Positions 1 through 11,740 of a stretch of 64,000 nucleotides of DNA are shown piece by piece. The translations under genes were made by a program, and so were the position numbers. Under the pieces are notes generated by a model. That model worked only from the letters and a program-made list of their open reading frames with translations, was not told the DNA's origin and did not search any database. The DNA is from Mangifera indica. Its lineage: Eukaryota > Streptophyta > Magnoliopsida > Sapindales > Anacardiaceae. The stretch is from the NCBI RefSeq assembly GCF_011075055.1, contig NC_058137.1, positions 3,224,001-3,288,000 of the forward strand, written 5' to 3'. How positions within the stretch are numbered: the first letter of the stretch is position 1; every line of letters begins with the position of its first letter.

Positions 1-54
1 TGAAAATAATTTCTCAACTTGGCAAATAGCATGTTAAATCGAGAAATGAATTAC

Positions 55-576
55 CTCTTTCGGTGGTTTCTTTTCCGACGGTTTCTTATCTCTGCCACCG
101 GCAGCCAGGTCTTTCTTCAGCTGAGGATAAATTAGCCCCACTTTCTTTTTCATTTTTTCTTCCAATCTCTCCTTCATTTTCACAGGGTTCACTTTGCCGA
201 CCACCGTAACTTTATTAGCATCACAACCTGTCTTCACCGACTGAACGCCTATGCAGATTAACAAAACAATATCAATAACTTCAAGAATCAAATATAACAA
301 CAATATTATCCAAACAATTAATTAAACAATTAATAATTATATTACCTTGGTAACCTTTCACCGCATCTTTGAGTTTCTCAGCGCAGCCTTCACAATCCAT
401 CTCCAAAACGACGGTGACAACTCCCTCATCTTTCTTCGCACCGTCATTCTTGGGGGCTTCTTTTTGCTTCACAACCACAAAACACAAGGCAAGATAAATC
501 ACCCATTAATCCAAAGAGAATAAAAAATCCCAACTCTCAAAAGGGTAAGCCTCACCGAGATACTAACCTCGCCCAT
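55..576 (-). CDS. HIPP-like heavy-metal-associated domain protein, left tandem copy, exons 1-3 (3' part outside window)
   Basis: Exons read on the minus strand: 568-576 (Met-Gly-Glu), 346-466 and 55-248. Every junction keeps phase: exon 1 ends in phase 0, exon 2 ends after one base of a Gly codon, and exon 3 ends in phase 0 at a GT donor. The product carries an HMA fold with the metal-binding core MDCEGC in exon 2, followed by [19 protein letters not shown] and a Lys/Pro-rich tail. HMA proteins of this type are cytosolic or membrane-attached metallochaperone-like proteins that bind Cu, Zn or Cd through CxxC. The exon 2 acceptor is GAAG, where the intact gene at 18.2 kb has GCAG. Only about 50 bases of ancestral 5' sequence remain before it joins intron 3 of the next copy, so it has no TATA box of its own. 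The second HMA and CaaX exons would lie left of base 1. Confidence 0.6.
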
Positions 577-684
577 TTGACTATAGGAAAATTGTTTATA
601 TTTTCGTTTTTTTGGTGGTGTCTGAATTATTGAAAATAATTTCTCAACTTGGCAAATAGCATGTTAAATCGAGAAATGAATTAC

Positions 685-1192
685 CTCTTTCGGTGGTTTC
701 TTTTCCGACGGTTTCTTATCTCTGCCACCGGCAGCCAGGTCTTTCTTCAGCTGAGGATAAATTAGCCCCACTTTCTTTTTCATTTTTTCTTCCAATCTCT
801 CCTTCATTTTCACAGGGTTCACTTTGCCGACCACCGTAACTTTATTAGCATCACAACCTGTCTTCACCGACTGAACGCCTATGCAGATTAACAAAACAAT
901 ATCAATAACTTCAAGAATCAAATATAACAACTAAATTATCCAAACAATTAATAATTATATTACCTTCGCAACGTTTCACCGCCTTTTTGAGTTTCTCAGC
1001 GCAGCCTTCACAATCCATCTCCAAAACGACGGTGACAACTCCCTCATCTTTCTTCGCATCGTCACTCTTGGGGGGTTCTTTTTGCTGCACAACCACAAAA
1101 CACAAGGGAAGATAAATCACCCACTAATCCTAAGAGAATAAAATTCCAACTCTCAAAAGAGTAAACGTCACCGAGAAACTAACCTGGCCCAT
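685..1192 (-). CDS. HIPP-like protein, right tandem copy, exons 1-3 only (no own 3' exons)
   Basis: Exons on the minus strand: 1184-1192 (Met-Gly-Gln), 964-1084 and 685-878. All are open and in phase, with GT donors and AG acceptors. Exon 2 encodes an HMA core (MDCEGC), and exon 3 is identical to exon 3 of the left copy. No second-HMA exon or CaaX exon follows. Intron 3 runs at about position 630 straight into the short 5' leader of the left copy. Because exon 3 ends in phase 0 and exon 2 of the left copy starts in phase 0, a transcript from here could splice into the left copy and give a longer protein with a repeated HMA unit. Otherwise it is a non-functional partial duplicate. Compared with the intact gene, both copies lack 30 bases of exon 3 (Lys/Glu/Pro repeats) and two residues just before CEGC. 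Confidence 0.55.
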
Positions 1193-1464
1193 TTGACTAT
1201 AGGAAAATTGTTTATGTAATTGAATGAATTGAAAAATGAGAAATATAAACTTATTTAATTAAAGGAACAGAAGCCCAGGCTGCGAAGAGAAGAAGCAAGA
1301 AGAAAGAATCCCTCTGGATGAAAGTATACAGAAATGAAGTTGAGGGCCTCATATAAAAAAATAAACTGCCGCCTTTATTGACTAAATTTCATCTTCTTCT
1401 TGCATTCCCACCCATTTTTCAACCTTGGTATACGTGGCAGATAATCCACCGTACATAACAATAT

Positions 1465-1600
1465 TGTCCTTTTTGTGGTGGTCTGGATTGGTTTTGCGTT
1501 GTGGGGATTGTTTTCGCAAAGGGGAACTGAGGCAGAGGCGTAGATTTAGAAGGCAAATTTGGATTTATGTGAGGGTTTTTCATTTTCATTTCTTATATGT
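1465..1600 (-). promoter_or_regulatory. Remnant HIPP promoter and leader, displaced and with a degraded TATA box
   Basis: This stretch aligns base for base with the promoter and leader of the intact HIPP gene (about 19745-19850), sharing the tracts tttttgtggtggt, ggattggttttg and ctgaggcagaggcgta. Where the intact gene has TATAAATA (minus strand), this copy reads CTTCTAAATCTACG, so the TATA box is lost. About 250 bases of unrelated sequence (1215-1464) separate it from the exon 1 ATG. Expression of the left-edge copies from this ancestral promoter is therefore doubtful. Confidence 0.5.
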
Positions 1601-2880
1601 AATTTTATGGTTGTACGATGTAATATCTTCATAATATTAAAATAATTATTAATATTATATATTTTATCATAAAATATAATAAATATAAAAAATATACATA
1701 TTAATATGATCCAGATATATTAAAAATTATTGATACAATAGATATATTATGTTACAATACTTATTATTAACATAAATTAATATATTAAAATATATATATA
1801 TATAATAAAATTATATTGATAATTTTAAAATTTTAAAAATATTTTATAATATTTTTAAGATGATGGCGCATAAATTATAATTTTTTTGTTATAATACGGT
1901 GTTAAAGTTTTCTTGTGAGAGAAGATTTGGATCATAAAAATAATTAATTTGTAATAAATATATGCAAGGTTAATTAGGATTTTGGGGGATTGATGATTTG
2001 GTAGAAGCACCATCCACCTGATGAAGTTGGGTAGACCAGTAACTTAAGTTATGGCACGTAAAACCGGTAAAGTTGCGTAACAAACTAAAATTTTTCTGCA
2101 TGATTACAGAATCAATGTGTGTTATGGTAGCTGTCATGTCATGTCATGTCACAGTGTCTATAGGGATAACTCTGTTTTTTTTCTAACTTATCTTTATTCA
2201 AATGAATTGACGAAAACAATAATCCATCTCATCTTTATTTAATAAATGTCACAACCAAAAAAACAATGAAAAAAAATAAGGGTTTTTATTATGATACACA
2301 TTTTCCTTAAATTGGTAGATGTTAACACAATTACTCAGTTAATTTTTTAATATAATTTTTTTAATTATATTATTTAATTTAAAAAACAATCCTAACAGGT
2401 TTTCAAATTCTAATAAATCAAAATAAAATTTTTTGTTTTCATAATAATCCCAGGTGACAAAACTAGTTTTGTTAATACCAAGAATATTATGGTCAGTTGG
2501 ACTAAATGTTACACTAAAATATTTTTCTCTCAGATTCTTCTATTTGTAATTTAGATAGACTCAAAAATAAATTTATATTAGTTAATTTCTGTTAATATTA
2601 TTATATAATGAATCAGTGGGTTAAGTCAAGCTTGTAAACCTTCAAGGTCGGATCTTAGACTTGGACACTAAATCTCTGAGTCAATATATTAGTGTTTATA
2701 TAATTATTTAAAAAATTAAATAAATAATTAATATTTATAATATAAAAAAATTATTTTTTATTTAAATTAACGGACATATTATATATACTTTTCAGGCCAC
2801 CCTGACCTTATTAGAAGCAATTTTCCTACCACTGAAAGCTCAAAATTATGAAGGAAGTAAAATCAAATTTGAACTTCTAT
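1601..2880. other. AT-rich intergenic sequence without a gene; contains a conserved module at about 1975-2170
   Basis: Mostly A/T runs with no coding signal. The segment at about 1975-2170 (starting near gggggattgatgattt, through cctgatgaagttgggtaga and tttttctgcatgatta) recurs at about 20515-20720 and 22240-22440. In two of the three cases it lies upstream of a HIPP promoter, so it belongs to the duplicated HIPP locus. Its function is unknown. Confidence 0.6.
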
Positions 2881-4533
2881 TGAAACTGCTGTTGGCATGT
2901 CGGTTGATATCGGTCCTACAACTTGGTTAAGAAGGCAAAAAGTAAAAAATGTTTCAGCCAGACTTTTTCGGCTTTCAAAGGTCTAACGTGGCCTTTGAGT
3001 CACAAAATGATGTGGTTCTGTGCAATGAATTGAAACAAAAACGTCCAAAGGAGTGGGCCTCTTACTCCAACTCACAAAAACACCCGGAGCTCATTGTTTT
3101 GGATTAATCGAATTGTAAGCATACAACGCGAAGCTTAGGGTGGGCTATGTGGGGTTGCAGCCTAGCCTAGTTTTCTGAAATTTTTTTAAAGATTATTACT
3201 ATTACCTATTATTATTATATATTATATATTATAAAAAAAACATATAATATTTTTAAAATTACATCCCGACCTTTAGTTCTCCTTATTCCCATTAACTTTA
3301 TCTTGACTGACTGAATCCACCCTCAATAACAAAAAATCTGCAGATAAAAAATTCGAGAGAGGAAGAATATAAATTAAATAAGCTAAGTTTGATTTCTAAT
3401 TTGTTTTTTTATTTTTTTATAATTCAAATTTAATTTGGTGATTTCAAAGGCATGTGGAGCTTAAATGACGTAGCAATTTCTTTAGAAAACTTCCCTTGTC
3501 CATTGAAGTATGTATTCATGTCAACTTCCCATAAACTTAAGCATATTCAGTCAGAACCCATATCACAACATTTTCAGGCCCATTCCATAAGCCCCAAGCT
3601 CTTGTCTTTAGGCCGAATTTCCCTTCGAAAGCCCAATAGTAGTCTTTGGTTAGTGTTGATCCAAAATAAAAGGAACTGTACTACCATGTATATTTTTTAA
3701 TATATAATTAAACATATAGATAATATATAATTATATTATTAAGTATTATTTTATTTTTAATTTAAAATTATTTAATTACATAATAATACATCATTTATAT
3801 ACTCAATTATATACTTAAAATATGTTTTGTCTTTTTGTGCCCAAGGAGACCACGTGTGGATTTTTTTCACATAATATGTCAATAGTGAAACCATGGTCTT
3901 GTCAATTTCCGTACCAAACTTGCCAGCGATAGATTGAAACACCGGACTTTATAGCCCTTTAGTTAATATGTCAGCATGTTGACTATTGGATCTATTATAT
4001 GATCATGCAAATATTTCTTTTCTCAACTTGTCTTTGATGAAAGTGTTTATATTAGGGTTAGACTCAAACCGAGTTAGCTCAAGCTCAAAAATTGATTCAA
4101 TTTGAATTTGTTTACTTAAAATATGAGTCGAGTTTGAGTTAAAAAGTTTGGCTCGTTTTAAAACAAAATGAAACTTGAGCTATAAAGAGTTTGACTCACA
4201 AGCTAGATAGATAGGTTGATTCAGTTCAAATTTGACTTATGATTCAATTCGAATAAACGACATCGTTTTATCAATAAGTTACTAATTTAAGTCACATATT
4301 CGAGTATGAATTTGAACCATAAATTCAAGTCAAACTCGAATCAAATTTAAATTATCATTAATATTAGCTCAACGAATTTAAACCAAACTCGAATTAAACT
4401 ATTTTTTATTCAAATTAATTTAAATCTAAAGATATTCGAACTTGATTTGGTTCGTATTTACCCTTAATCTCCACATCATAATGACTTGGATTGTATGTTT
4501 AACTTCATAAGACCTTTACATTTTGGGGTAAAC
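2880..4533. repeat. Non-coding tandem block, copy A
   Basis: First of four partial copies of a roughly 2 kb block. Landmarks are tgtggggttgcagcctagcc at 3149, catgtggagcttaaatgacg at 3450, a motif reading tcatgtcaacttccca at about 3516, and ggccgaatttcccttcgaaa at 3612. A hAT-like MITE (about 4053-4466) is nested in its right part. Short open frames such as the one at 3452-3700 recur in the copies only because the DNA is duplicated. They are interrupted differently in each copy, so I do not call genes here. The copy ends where a foldback element begins at about 4534. Confidence 0.75.
4053..4466. mobile_element. hAT-like MITE nested in block copy A
   Basis: It starts TAGGGTTAGACTCAAACCGA and ends in sequence complementary in style (GGTTCGTATTTACCCTTA), with an interior rich in TCAAACTCGA motifs. 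It is homologous to the elements at about 6068-6521 and 7461-7885. It has no coding capacity. The right target-site flank (atctccac) is present, but the left flank seems deleted, in contrast to the copy at 7461. Confidence 0.6.
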
Positions 4534-5157
4534 AGAAGGCCAATCGACTATTTTCCACCTAAACTATGTTGCATTTTCAAAATTCCTCTCATTAACTATA
4601 GAAATATCGTTTACCCACCCATCAGTAGTTAAAATTAACGGTAGTGAGGGTATAATCGTTATTTTATATTTAATATTAAAAATAAACTTAAATATAATTT
4701 CATTCCCCCCCCCCCCTAAATTTAAAAAACTAACTTTTCTTCCCTAGGCTAAGTTTGAAAAGATCACATTTCCCCCCCAGGGTTTAATTTCCAAACCTCT
4801 TCACTTTCTCCAGCACCATTGCTGACCGTCTCTCCCTCCCGACTGTTTCTTTTCCACTGACGACCCTCCTTAACTTCACCCCAACCCATCTGACGTTGAG
4901 AAAAGTTGTCTGAGAAGAGAAATCGTCTTTCCAAACGATAAAGACGAGATCGATCGATCTCATCTTCTTCGTCTGGGAAGACGAGACGACTCATCGTCCT
5001 AGATGAAGACGAGATGACTCGTCATCCTCTAGAAAGATGAGTCATCTTCCCAGAGGACGAAGACGAGATCGATCGATCTCATCTTCATCGTCTAAGAAGA
5101 CAATTTCTCTTTCCAGACGACTTCTCTCAGTGTTAGAAGGGTTGAGGTGGAGTTGAG
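4534..5157. mobile_element. Truncated foldback (long-palindrome) element at a duplication junction
   Basis: The left end CAGAAGGCCAATCGAC followed by TTTTCCACC matches the left end of the complete foldback element at 25237. A 12-base C run lies at 4705-4716. The interior holds a strong hairpin at 4946-5080: the 16-base perfect palindrome GAGATCGATCGATCTC occurs at 4946-4961 and 5065-5080, and the GAAGACGA-rich arms between them are complementary. The second half of the element is missing, and sequence passes directly into block copy B at about 5158. The open frame on the minus strand at 4764-4994 is part of this palindrome and is not called a gene. Confidence 0.65.
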
Positions 5158-6640
5158 AACACCCAAAGCTCATTGTTTTTTATTAATGGAATTGTAAGCA
5201 GCATACAATGGGCTATGTGGGGTTGCAGCCTAGCCTAGTTATCTGAAATTTTTTTAAAGATTATTACTATTACCTATTATTATTATATATTATATATTAT
5301 AAAAAAAAACATATAATATTTTTAAAATTACATCCCGACCTTTAGTTCTCTTTATTCCCATTAACTTTATCTTGACTGACTGAATCCACCCTCAATAACA
5401 AAAAATCTGCAGATAAAAAATTCGAGAGAGGAAGAATATAAATTAAATAAGCTAAGTTTGATTTCTAATTTGTTTTTTTATTTTTTATAATTCAAATTTA
5501 ATTTGGTGATTTCAAAGGCATGTGGAGCTTAAATGACATAGCAATTTCTTTAGAAAACTTCCCCTGTCCATTGAAAGTATGAATTCATGTCAACTTCCCA
5601 TAAACTTAAGCACATTCAGTCAGAGACCATATCACAAGATTTTCAGGCCCATTCCATAAGCCCCAAGCTCTTGTCTTTAGGCCGAATTTCCCTTCGAAAG
5701 CCCAATAGTAGTCTTTGGTTAGTGTTGATCCAAAATAGAAGGAACTGTACTACGTATGCATATTTTTTAATATATAATTAAACATATAGATAATATATAA
5801 TTATATGATTAAGTATTATTTTATTTTTAATTTAAAATTATCTAATTACATAATAACACATTATCTATATACTCAATTATATATTTAAAATGTGTTTTGT
5901 CTACGTTCAATAGTTTTGTGCCCAATGAGACCATATGTGGAATTTTTTCACATAATATGTCAATAGTGAAACCATGGTCTCGACAATTTTACAAATTTCA
6001 TACAGTCTATTATATGATCATGCAAATATTTCTTTTTTCAACTTGTCTTTGATGAAAGTGTTTATATTAGGGCTGCACTCAAACCGAGTTGGCTCAAGTT
6101 CAAAAGTTATTTTGATTCAATTCGATTTAGTTTGAATTCGTTTATTTAGAATATGAATCGAGTTTGAGTTAAAAAGTTTAACTCATTTTAAAACAGAGTA
6201 AAACCTGAGCTATAAAGAGTTTGGCTCGCAAATTAGATAGATAGTTCGATTCAATTCGAATTTGACTTGTGACTTAATTCGAATAAACGACGTCGTTTTA
6301 TCTATGAGTCACTGATTTATGTCACATATTCAAATATGAATTTAAACCATAAATTCGAGTCAAACTCGAATCAAATTCAAATTGAACTGTTTTCATTTTA
6401 ATTAGATTCGAACTACCGTTAATATTAGCTCAATGAATTTAAACTAAACTCGAATTAAACTATTTTTTATTCAAATTGAATTTAAACCAAAAGATATTCG
6501 AACTTGATTTGGTTCGTATTTACCCCTAATCTCCACATCATGATGAATTGGATTGTAAGTCTAACTTCATAAGACCTTTACATTTTGGGGCAAACACAAT
6601 TCAAAATGATTATAGAAGAGGTTGGTTGGTAATGCTAATA
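5158..6640. repeat. Non-coding tandem block, copy B (with nested hAT-like MITE at about 6068-6521)
   Basis: Closely related to 3080-4533 over its length: gggctatgtggggttgcagc at 5208, gcatgtggagcttaaatgac at 5518, ggccgaatttcccttcgaaa at 5680, and the nested MITE starting at attagggctgcactcaaacc. Identity with copy A looks high (few substitutions and small indels per 100 bases by eye). After about 6548 it holds an 80-base stretch (ggattgtaagtctaacttca onward) that recurs at about 7902-7985. No gene. Confidence 0.75.
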
Positions 6641-7990
6641 TTAACATTATATTTAGAAAACTTCCCCTGTCCACTGAAATATGAATTCATGTCAACTTCC
6701 CACAAACTCAAGCTCATTCAGTCACGACCCATTTCATAAGATTTTCAGGCTCATTCCACAAGCCCAAGCTCTTGTCTTTCCCTTCAAAAAACTGTTTGTT
6801 TTTAAAATTTGAAAGCCCAATAGCAGTCGTTGGTTAGTGTTGATCCAATGTAAGTATATAATTATATAATTGAATATTATTTCATAAGATTTTTGGGCCC
6901 ATTCCATAAGTCCAAGCTCTTGTCTTTAGGCCGAATTTCCCTTCAAACAAGTTTTTGTTTTTTAATTTTGGAAGCCCAACAACAGTCTTTGGTTAGTGTT
7001 GATCCAAAATACAAAGAAAAATGTTACATATATACATTTTTTAGTATACAAGTGAACATATAGCTAACATGTAATTATATAATTAGATATTATCTTTAAT
7101 TTAAAATTATTTAAATACATAATAATAAATCATCTATATACTCAATTATATATTTAAAATGTGTTTTGTCAGCATTCAATAGTTTTGTGCCCAATCAGAC
7201 CATATCAGTTGCCTTTATGTGGAATTTTTTCACATAATATATGTCAACAGAGAAACCATGGTCTTGTCAAATTTACAAATTTTATATGGTCTCCTATCAA
7301 AATTTGCTCCGTACCAAACTTGCCAACGATAGATTGTACCATTGGACTTCATAGCCCTTTAGTTAATATGTCAGCATGTTCATTATTGGATCTAACATAT
7401 GATCATGCAAATATTTCTTTTTCTAACTTGTCTTTGATGAAAGTGTTTATCAATCTCCACTAGGCCTGGACCCGAACTAAGTTAACTCAGGTTTAAAAAT
7501 CAGTTCAACTCAATTCGATTTTGTTTGAATTCGTTTACTTTAAATATGAACTAAGTTTGAGTTAAGAGGTTCGATTCGTTTTAAAACCGAATAAAACTCA
7601 AACTATAGAGAGTTCGATTTATGAATTGGATAAATGGTTTGATTCGATTCTAACTTTGCTTTTGGCTACAATGTCATTTTATCAATGGGCCATTAATTTG
7701 AGTCACGTATCTAAACCATAAATTAGAGTTAAATTTGAACCAAATTTAAAATAAATTATTTTTATTCAAACCGAATTTGAACCCCCCTAATATTAGCTCA
7801 ATGAATTTGAACTAAACTATTTTTTATTTGAACTGAATTCGAACTAAGAGATATTTAGACTTAGTTTGATTTGTATCCACTCCTAATCTCTACATCATGA
7901 TGAATTGGATTGTAAGTCTAACTTCATAGGACTTTACATTTTGGGGTAAACACAATTCAAAATGATTATAGAAGAGGTTGGTTGGTAACT
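6641..7990. repeat. Non-coding tandem block, copy C (5'-truncated)
   Basis: Starts at attatatttagaaaacttcc. Its first 210 bases are almost identical to 9033-9240. The module ggcccattccataag...ctcttgtctttaggccgaat is repeated again at 6897-6945, so this copy has an internal partial duplication. The right part contains a complete hAT-like MITE at 7461-7885. No gene is supported; the open frame at 7161-7463 is repeat sequence. Confidence 0.7.
7461..7885. mobile_element. hAT-like MITE with an 8-base target-site duplication
   Basis: The element begins TAGGCCTGGACCCGAAC and ends TTTGTATCCACTCCTA. It is flanked by ATCTCCAC (7453-7460) and ATCTCTAC (7886-7893), an 8-base direct repeat with one transition, which is the target-site length typical of the hAT superfamily. 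It is about 425 bases with no coding capacity. It is homologous to the elements nested in copies A and B, so the insertion is older than the block duplication. Confidence 0.7.
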
Positions 7991-8269
7991 TGGGTTGTTG
8001 CATATTCTATTTTTATTGAAAGACGTTAGAAAACCGCTTTTTACAAGAGTCAATTACAATAATACTCCAAATTAAATTTATTTTATTAGTATGATTTATA
8101 AAATTGAAATAATAAAAAGAGGGGAAAACGGACACGAAATCACCACCCAAATACCACTTATGATGATTACCATCGTCATCAACGAGCCTGCTGGCGGCAC
8201 GTTGGTTGCCATCGCCCTCCACTCACCATTACCATTTCAGTGGCCCGCCATCCATTCTTGCAATGGTGC
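7991..8269. other. Unassigned intergenic sequence
   Basis: Short open frames on both strands overlap here (8013-8222 minus, 8091-8360 plus). None has a recognisable domain, a splice context or support from duplication. I see no gene. Confidence 0.5.
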
Positions 8270-9240
8270 TACCAATTTGGTTAAAAAAGGCAAAATGCCA
8301 AAAGTTTTCGGCCGAACTTTTTGGGATTTCTTCGGTCTAACGTGGCTGACTCAGTTTTGATTGCCTTTTCTTTTGTGTAGATGCAGCGATGCCCTTGACA
8401 AGAGAAAGAGAATTTGATGACAACAACAATAATAATAATTGATAAAGCTGTGGGGACATATGGTTTAAGTATATAATCTTGTATCCACAAACAATAAATA
8501 ATATATTAATATATGATTACATATTATATATTATAAAAAATCTAATAATATTTTTAAAATTACATTCCCACTTTTAGTTTTCTTTATTCCCATTTACTTG
8601 CTCTAACTTTAAAACAAAATATCTCTTATTAATATCAAATTTCTATCAATTATAAAGAAAAAATTAGTTAGATTAAGATGACGTAGCATATGATATGGAC
8701 ATGTTGATTGAGCTGCCTCTGTATAAAAGTTTTTGCATCAAAATTTGGCAGTGTGGTGTTATTAGAAAAAGAAATTTCCTTTTTTACACCCAAGATCCCA
8801 ACTTGGTCTCTTCAAAGTTTATTGAGCCCGAACTCAAACTTTCTCAAATCGAATCAAATTCAAGTAAATTATCTTCACTGAATCCACCCTCAATGACAAG
8901 TAATCTGCAGATAAAAATTTCGAGAGAGGAAGAATATAAATTAGATAAGTTGAGTTTGATTTTTAATTATTTTTTTTATAATTCGTATTTAATTTGGCTA
9001 TTTCAATGACATGTGGAGCTTAAATAACGTAGCATTATATTTAGAAAACTTCCCTTGTCCACTGAAATATGAATTCATGTCAACTTCCCACAAGCTCAAG
9101 CTCATTCAGTCACGACCCATTTCATAAGATTTTCAGGCTCATTCCACAAGCCCAAGCTCTTGTCTTTCCCTTCAAAAAACTGTTTGTTTTTTAAATTTTA
9201 AAGCCCAATAGCAGTCTTTGGTTAGTGTTGATCCAATGTA
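8270..9240. repeat. Non-coding tandem block, copy D (rearranged)
   Basis: 8270-8350 resembles 2925-3000 (ggttaa..aaggcaaaa..., then ggtctaacgtgg). 8490-8600 resembles 3200-3310. 8880-9030 resembles 3310-3470 (atctgcagataaaaa, cgagagaggaagaatataaa). 9033-9240 is nearly identical to 6641-6850. It ends at gtgttgatccaatgtaa. No gene. Confidence 0.65.
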
Positions 9241-11740
9241 ACTGGGATATTATATATATATATATATTTTAATATATAATGAAACATATAATATATAATT
9301 ATATAATAATAATAATATTTTATTTTTAATTCAAAATTTTTTTAATTATATAATAATCTATTATTTATATATTTAATTATATACTTAAAATATGTATACA
9401 GGTTGTTAAGTCAAAAAAGAAAAAAAAGAAAACAAACAAAAAAAAAAATCAACAGAGTCGTGTTCAAAGGAGATGTTGAATTTTAGGTTTATAATAATTG
9501 TCAGAAAATGAAGGTGCACGTGGGTGCCAATAGCACTTTCCTCTTCACAATGACCTATAAATAGTACAACATAGTTACACTGATTAAGAAATTTTTAATA
9601 ATTTAATAATATAATTTTAATAATTTCTCTTAAATAAAATATCTTTTTAACGTAGAAAGGGTTTTAAAAAGTTTTTTTTTTTAAATTTTTATAAGAGTAT
9701 TGTTTATTGTATATATATTTTATTTAATTTAAAATTATTTAATTATATGATAGTATATTATATATATTTAAATTGTGTCACATAAATATATATTTACAAT
9801 TTTATTATTTTTATAATATATAATTATGTTGAAAACAAAATGTCATACTGAAAGGATAACACAAGTTGAAATTAGAGGACGAAGAAAATTGAATTTTGAT
9901 TTTTGAAGAGACGTATTTGAAAATCGTGCGGCGCCATGTGTCATGACGTGGATTGGTCCCACCGTAGACCATCCATTCTGGTGGCTTCTCTCAAGATTCC
10001 CAAAGCCAAACCGTTTTCAAACCCCAACATCCGCCGCATCCATGCTTATGTATGTATGCATCCCACATACATCCATTCATCAATCATCACATGACAAATC
10101 ACAAGGGAATCCTTCAAGTTTAAAATAATGTTGAAATTATAGAGTCATAGTCGGAGCTGAGTCAGGGATTGGGACCTCGTTCATGACTCAGCTTCACCTT
10201 TGCTTGAAATGGTGTTGTCTCTTTAAGTATAATGATGGCGACAAATTAATTCCCAGATCTAATTTAATCGTTTTCTCGTAGTTATTGCTGAATTAGGTTA
10301 CTATAAAGAATTATTAATTTTTTTTTAATAAATCCTAAGACAAATTACTGTGTCACCTTTTTCGAATTTTAGCTACCTAACCTTATTCTTTTTTTTTTTT
10401 AAATTTTACTAGATGTTCGACAGATCTAGACAAGTAAATTCAAATTTTGGTCTTTCTGATTTTCTTTGCCTTGTCAAAATGAAGAAAACGTGCCGGCTGT
10501 CTAATATTGAAAATTGAAATTAAAGCCTTTTCTAATGCACTCTTTTGATTGAATTTTAAATCATATTATAAAAAAATTATTTAAGTAACAAAAGAAAATT
10601 TTTTATATATAATAAAACATAAGTTCAATCCCTTCTAATAATATATTAAGATCAAACTTTTGATCTACCTAATTTAATAATTATGAGATTATTCATTAGT
10701 ATAAAGTTTATCTTACTCAGTACGATTTATTTAATTCTAATATGATAATTCAATTTAAATAAGATTTCTCATTACCAAAAAAAATTTGTCTTTATAGGCT
10801 AACTTAATTGACAATGGAATGAATTCTATATATAAAAAGGTATAAATTCAAATCTCAGTAATATTTCAAAACTAAACTATTTATTTATCGTATGCAATGA
10901 TCGTGAAAATTCGAATATCAATCTATTGCCGAAATTAGTCAAATGCACTTAAACCATCTCCTATCTTATATCCACCAATGGACACCGGTAAACTTTTTAG
11001 CTTGAGACAAGTAGAAGGCATCCATCTGAGTAACAAGGGTTCTATATATCCAAAACCTTTTACAAATATTTTCTTATTCTGCTCCATATTAGTTATGCAA
11101 AGATATCCTCATCTTCCTAATTTGCATACTTTTGATACGGTTAATATTCCATTTTTCAATTGAAATCTTATTAGGATTAAGAATAATAAATTATCCTAAT
11201 ATGTAGTTTAAGAGTTACCCACCCATTCAATAACGAGGAGTTTTCTGGCTAATAAAAAATATATATATTATTCAGTATGTTAATGGTAAATTGCTCTTAG
11301 CTTAAGCACAAGACAATTGGCCTCTTATCAACCACTAAACATAAATAACTCAAAATTAATAACATAATTAATTATGTTAAACACTGAATTGTTTAATTAT
11401 ACTACTCAATGCATGATTTAACCATTTCAAAATTGGAATCCCGAAGGAAGTTTCAATTCTGCTCTAAATCGATTAAACATTATATTAACATTGTGATGGA
11501 GTGGTGACCCCGATCCATAAGAATGTGACAACATTCTTTTTTATTAATATTCGTGATTTTTGTTTTATTAGGGATTTGTTAACTAATTAATTAGCTAAGA
11601 GTGAGACGAGCATTTGTCAAGTAAGAGTGAGGAAGCCATTTAGTGTCGGTGATTAACAACAATTAAGTTTGTACTATGTTGGTTAACCTATCATTAGCAT
11701 GGTGATTAGTAGATAATCAAATAGAAGTAGTCGTTTTAGT
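9241..11740. other. AT-rich intergenic sequence without a gene
   Basis: A/T homopolymers and microsatellite-like runs. One less AT-rich patch at about 9925-10220 contains catgacgtggattgg (an ACGT core plus CCAAT on the reverse strand) and a 9-base inverted repeat GCTGAGTCA / TGACTCAGC at about 10154-10191. It looks promoter-like, but no reading frame follows it. Nothing else is supportable. Confidence 0.55.

Noticed and set aside
3452..5781. Similar short open frames at 3452-3700 and 5587-5781 that might look like a small gene family
   Set aside because: The similarity comes from duplicated non-coding DNA. The frames start and end differently in each copy, and other copies break them.
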